Positions 62,353-64,000 of a DNA stretch of 64,000 nucleotides are shown here, piece by piece. A program made the position numbers and the translations under genes. The notes under the pieces are model-generated. The model was not told where the DNA came from. It did not search any database and was given only the letters and a program-made list of their open reading frames with translations. This stretch comes from Rhizobium sp. NXC24 (GTDB taxonomy: Bacteria > Pseudomonadota > Alphaproteobacteria > Rhizobiales > Rhizobiaceae), in assembly GCF_002944315.1 (NCBI RefSeq), contig NZ_CP024311.1:1092501-1156500 (forward strand). Reading direction: 5' to 3'. Position 1 is the first letter of the stretch. Each line of letters begins with the position of its first letter.

Positions 62353-62889
62353 TGCCCGCCCTCAGGTTGCCCCCTTTACAATACGTCAAATTTTCGTTGC
62401 CGCAAATAATATTTGCATGACACTTTTCTGCAACGCTCGCATCTGACCGGCTACCGCGAATAAAAGATATTTTTTACCTAAGAGCATGATTTCACAATAT
62501 TTTACTGCTCAAATGATTCTAGAGATTTTTACATCGCATATGAAACCAAATCCGCCCTCCCAGCGTTAGAAGATCACGGCGCCGCGAAAGCCGAGGGAGT
62601 GCCAAAGCAAGCCGCGGCAATGATTAGCATTCTGTTAACTACAGTATGTCTCAATTCGGGTGATAACGGCGATTTGCAGAGTTTAGTCGCATGATTATTC
62701 GCATGGCCGCCACAGTTGGGCGTCCATGTCACGGTGTCTGGGGAATGCCGTGAGAATGGCGTGAATGCCCTGTTGTCAGAGCCGCAGGAGGCGGCGAAGA
62801 TTTTGGGGAGCGCCAGCCCGCTTGGGAATAGCGGGCAGGATGAAATTAATCGCAAGTTCATCCGTCTCGGGCCGTAAATGGAGACGAGA
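62353..62889. other. 537-base gap with a 38-codon candidate ORF
   Basis: AT-rich DNA from 62353 to about 62700. GTG 62761 opens VNALLSEPQEAAKILGSASP to a TAA at 62875-62877 (38 residues), directly followed by ATG 62878, the first of two possible starts of the next small gene. The frame looks protein-like but its ribosome-binding site is weak. Confidence 0.3.
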
Positions 62890-63057
62890 ATGGCAGAGAT
62901 CATATCCCTTTTGGATCGAAGATCGCGGTTGCCGCTGCGGGCTCAGAAGGAGCCGGTGGAGGCGAAGATTCTTCTGTTCACCGGCGTCCGCTACGAGCGC
63001 CTCGACGTCAGCTCCCATCGTCCCGGAACGGGACCAAAGCGGGCGAAGGGCAAGTAG
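62890..63057 (+). CDS. 55-residue small protein with ILLFTGVRYER motif
   Basis: MAEIISLLDRRSRLPLRAQK and onward, 55 residues, basic with the motif AKILLFTGVRYERL at about 24-37. I recall similar short proteins in Rhizobiaceae carrying the same ILLFTGVRYER core, with no known function. GGAGACGAGA precedes ATG 62890; ATG 62878 is an alternative start. Two hairpins follow the stop. Confidence 0.6.
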   Translation: MAEIISLLDRRSRLPLRAQKEPVEAKILLFTGVRYERLDVSSHRPGTGPKRAKGK

Positions 63058-63068
63058 TTCGGCACTAT

Positions 63069-63135
63069 GCCGGCGAGATGCGCCGGCACGACCCCTTCGG
63101 GGCGACTTCGATATCGTGGCCCGTGAGCCACGATA
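63069..63135. other. hairpin pair after the 55-residue gene
   Basis: GCCGGCG (63069-63075) pairs with CGCCGGC (63081-63087), loop AGATG; TATCGTGGC (63112-63120) pairs with GCCACGATA (63127-63135), loop CCGTGA. Neither has a T-run. They may end the transcript with factor help or form a repeat unit. Confidence 0.45.
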
Positions 63136-63194
63136 CGGATGCAATCCACTCGCCGGTTCTTAACTGAAACGGCATCCAGCTTCGCGATTAGATC

Positions 63195-63743
63195 TTACCG
63201 TCCATCAAACACGTCGCAGCCGGCTTCCGAGAGGAAGTTCCGTGCGGCGGCGTCAAAGCTTGCTTGTGGCGCCATTGTGCGCAGCACGACATAGCCCTGC
63301 GCGCGCGGCGCTTCGACCAGGATCGATTGTGCGAGCGACGGCGGCAATGCCTTGCGGATCCCCGTGAGCTGGATCGGCGAGGCAAGCAGCAAATCCAGCA
63401 CGCCGCCGACCGAAGTGCGGTCGCTCATGCTGAAGACCTCGTTCGATGCGGCGTCATAAACGGACAGCGACCAGAACGGCACCTTTCCCTTGGCCGTCAG
63501 CCGGATTGGCTGAGTTCCGATGTCGAAGGCACAAACGGCCGTACGAATGTAGGGGTCGCTATTGGAAAGCCCTGAATCGTCATCCTTGTCGTCCAGCGTA
63601 TAGAAGTGGTTTTCATCGCCCTCACCCTCGACACGGGTATAGGCGTCGCGATCGGAAAAATGCGGCAGGGAGAGGATGATGATGACATGCAGGAGCGTGG
63701 CGCCAAGCAGGCCAGTCAGAATGGCGAAGACGACCCTAAACAT
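63195..63743 (-). CDS. DUF1254-like membrane-anchored protein
   Basis: 182 residues from ATG 63743. One N-terminal membrane helix (MFRVVFAILTGLLGATLLHV, about 3-24) precedes a beta-rich periplasmic domain (YIRTAVCAFDIGTQPIRLTA, FWSLSVYDAASNEVFSMSDR) that resembles DUF1254. In rhizobia a short DUF1254 protein is usually paired with a DUF1214 protein, as here, where the upstream gene overlaps by eight bases. Function unknown. Confidence 0.7.
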   Translation of the reverse strand: MFRVVFAILTGLLGATLLHVIIILSLPHFSDRDAYTRVEGEGDENHFYTLDDKDDDSGLSNSDPYIRTAVCAFDIGTQPIRLTAKGKVPFWSLSVYDAASNEVFSMSDRTSVGGVLDLLLASPIQLTGIRKALPPSLAQSILVEAPRAQGYVVLRTMAPQASFDAAARNFLSEAGCDVFDGR

Positions 63744-64000
63744 GACCGCACCTGATTTTCTCGAGCTTCGGCATGGACAGATCGATAAGGCCGGAATTGC
63801 CTGCCGCAGGCGAATCCAGCAGCGTCCACACCAGGCGGAAGTTGCCGGAAGCGGGCAGCGCCAGCCAATTGCCCGCCTGTGCGTCCGGCGAAACGGTAAT
63901 GGTGAAGCTCGAATCCGGATTGCGCAGTATAATCCAGGAATTGAGCGCAGACGGCCGGCCAGGAGATCCGCCAAGCGGCTCGCCGTCATTGCCCGCGATG
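63736..64000 (-). CDS. DUF1214-like protein, C-terminal part, cut by window end
   Basis: Open frame of 88 codons to the window end, stop at 63736-63738. The residues SWIILRNPDSSFTITVSPDA and GNWLALPASGNFRLVWTLLD match the C-terminal end of DUF1214 proteins. Its stop overlaps the start of the next gene by eight bases (translational coupling). The start lies outside the window. Confidence 0.65.
   Translation of the reverse strand, partial: IAGNDGEPLGGSPGRPSALNSWIILRNPDSSFTITVSPDAQAGNWLALPASGNFRLVWTLLDSPAAGNSGLIDLSMPKLEKIRCGHV

Noticed and set aside
62574..62903. 109-residue minus-strand ORF
   Set aside because: It is antisense to two small plus-strand frames, and its composition is random-like.

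Overview
The window reads as chromosomal DNA of an alphaproteobacterium of the Rhizobiaceae, most likely Rhizobium or a close relative. The pointers are a MucR/Ros zinc-finger regulator, a DmeR-DmeF nickel/cobalt efflux pair with its C-tract operator, a RIME-like intergenic repeat, several alphaproteobacterial DUF families (DUF899, DUF930, DUF1488, DUF1491, DUF2336, DUF5330), and uniformly high-GC coding sequence with GC-rich third positions. No rRNA, tRNA, CRISPR array, insertion sequence or phage gene was recognised. The species call is inference from gene content only.

Layout. 1-6.6 kb: tandem L,D-transpeptidases, the OhrR/Ohr peroxide module, an Xre/RES toxin-antitoxin pair, a MarR regulator divergent from a DUF899 protein, a RIME-like repeat and a VOC protein. 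6.6-16.2 kb: HerA-like ATPase, a calcineurin-like phosphoesterase, an orphan zwf, a trans-aconitate methyltransferase-like protein, patatin, alcohol dehydrogenase and a class IV aminotransferase. 16.2-24.1 kb: a 40-residue membrane microprotein, DUF1488, an MFS exporter with a coupled 54-residue ORF, a racemase-like protein, Fe-type superoxide dismutase, a second phosphoesterase, and a WYL regulator divergent from a LysE exporter. 24.2-34.4 kb: two c-type cytochromes, an AT-richer accessory patch with an AAA+ ATPase and a C39-like peptidase, dmeRF, a class A beta-lactamase, SelO and ParDE. 34.4-48.4 kb: homocysteine methyltransferase, TetR, oligopeptidase B, CbpA/CbpM, a polysaccharide deacetylase, an AI-2E family permease, a hemolysin III protein, a frameshifted FAD oxidoreductase and MsrB. 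48.6-54.6 kb: a complete seven-gene Mrp/Pha cation/proton antiporter operon whose junctions mostly overlap. 54.6-64 kb: mucR with a structured leader, SufE, a sensor kinase overlapping a peptidoglycan-binding membrane protein, DUF1491, DUF2336, several very small ORFs, and a DUF1254/DUF1214-like pair cut by the window edge.

How it fits together. Much of the content is stress and envelope maintenance: peroxide and superoxide defence (Ohr, SOD, MsrB), metal efflux (DmeF), pH and cation homeostasis (Mrp), peptidoglycan remodelling (two L,D-transpeptidases, a peptidoglycan-binding protein, a deacetylase), protein quality control (CbpA/CbpM, oligopeptidase B) and two chromosomal toxin-antitoxin modules. 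Regulation is mostly local: several regulator genes lie beside palindromes visible in the sequence (OhrR, MarR, WYL, DmeR, ParD, TetR).

No clearly new multi-gene system could be demonstrated. The least explained items are the TerB-like/AAA+ ATPase beside a C39-like peptidase, the very small ORFs with good ribosome-binding sites, an operator pair with no local regulator, and the structured leader of mucR.
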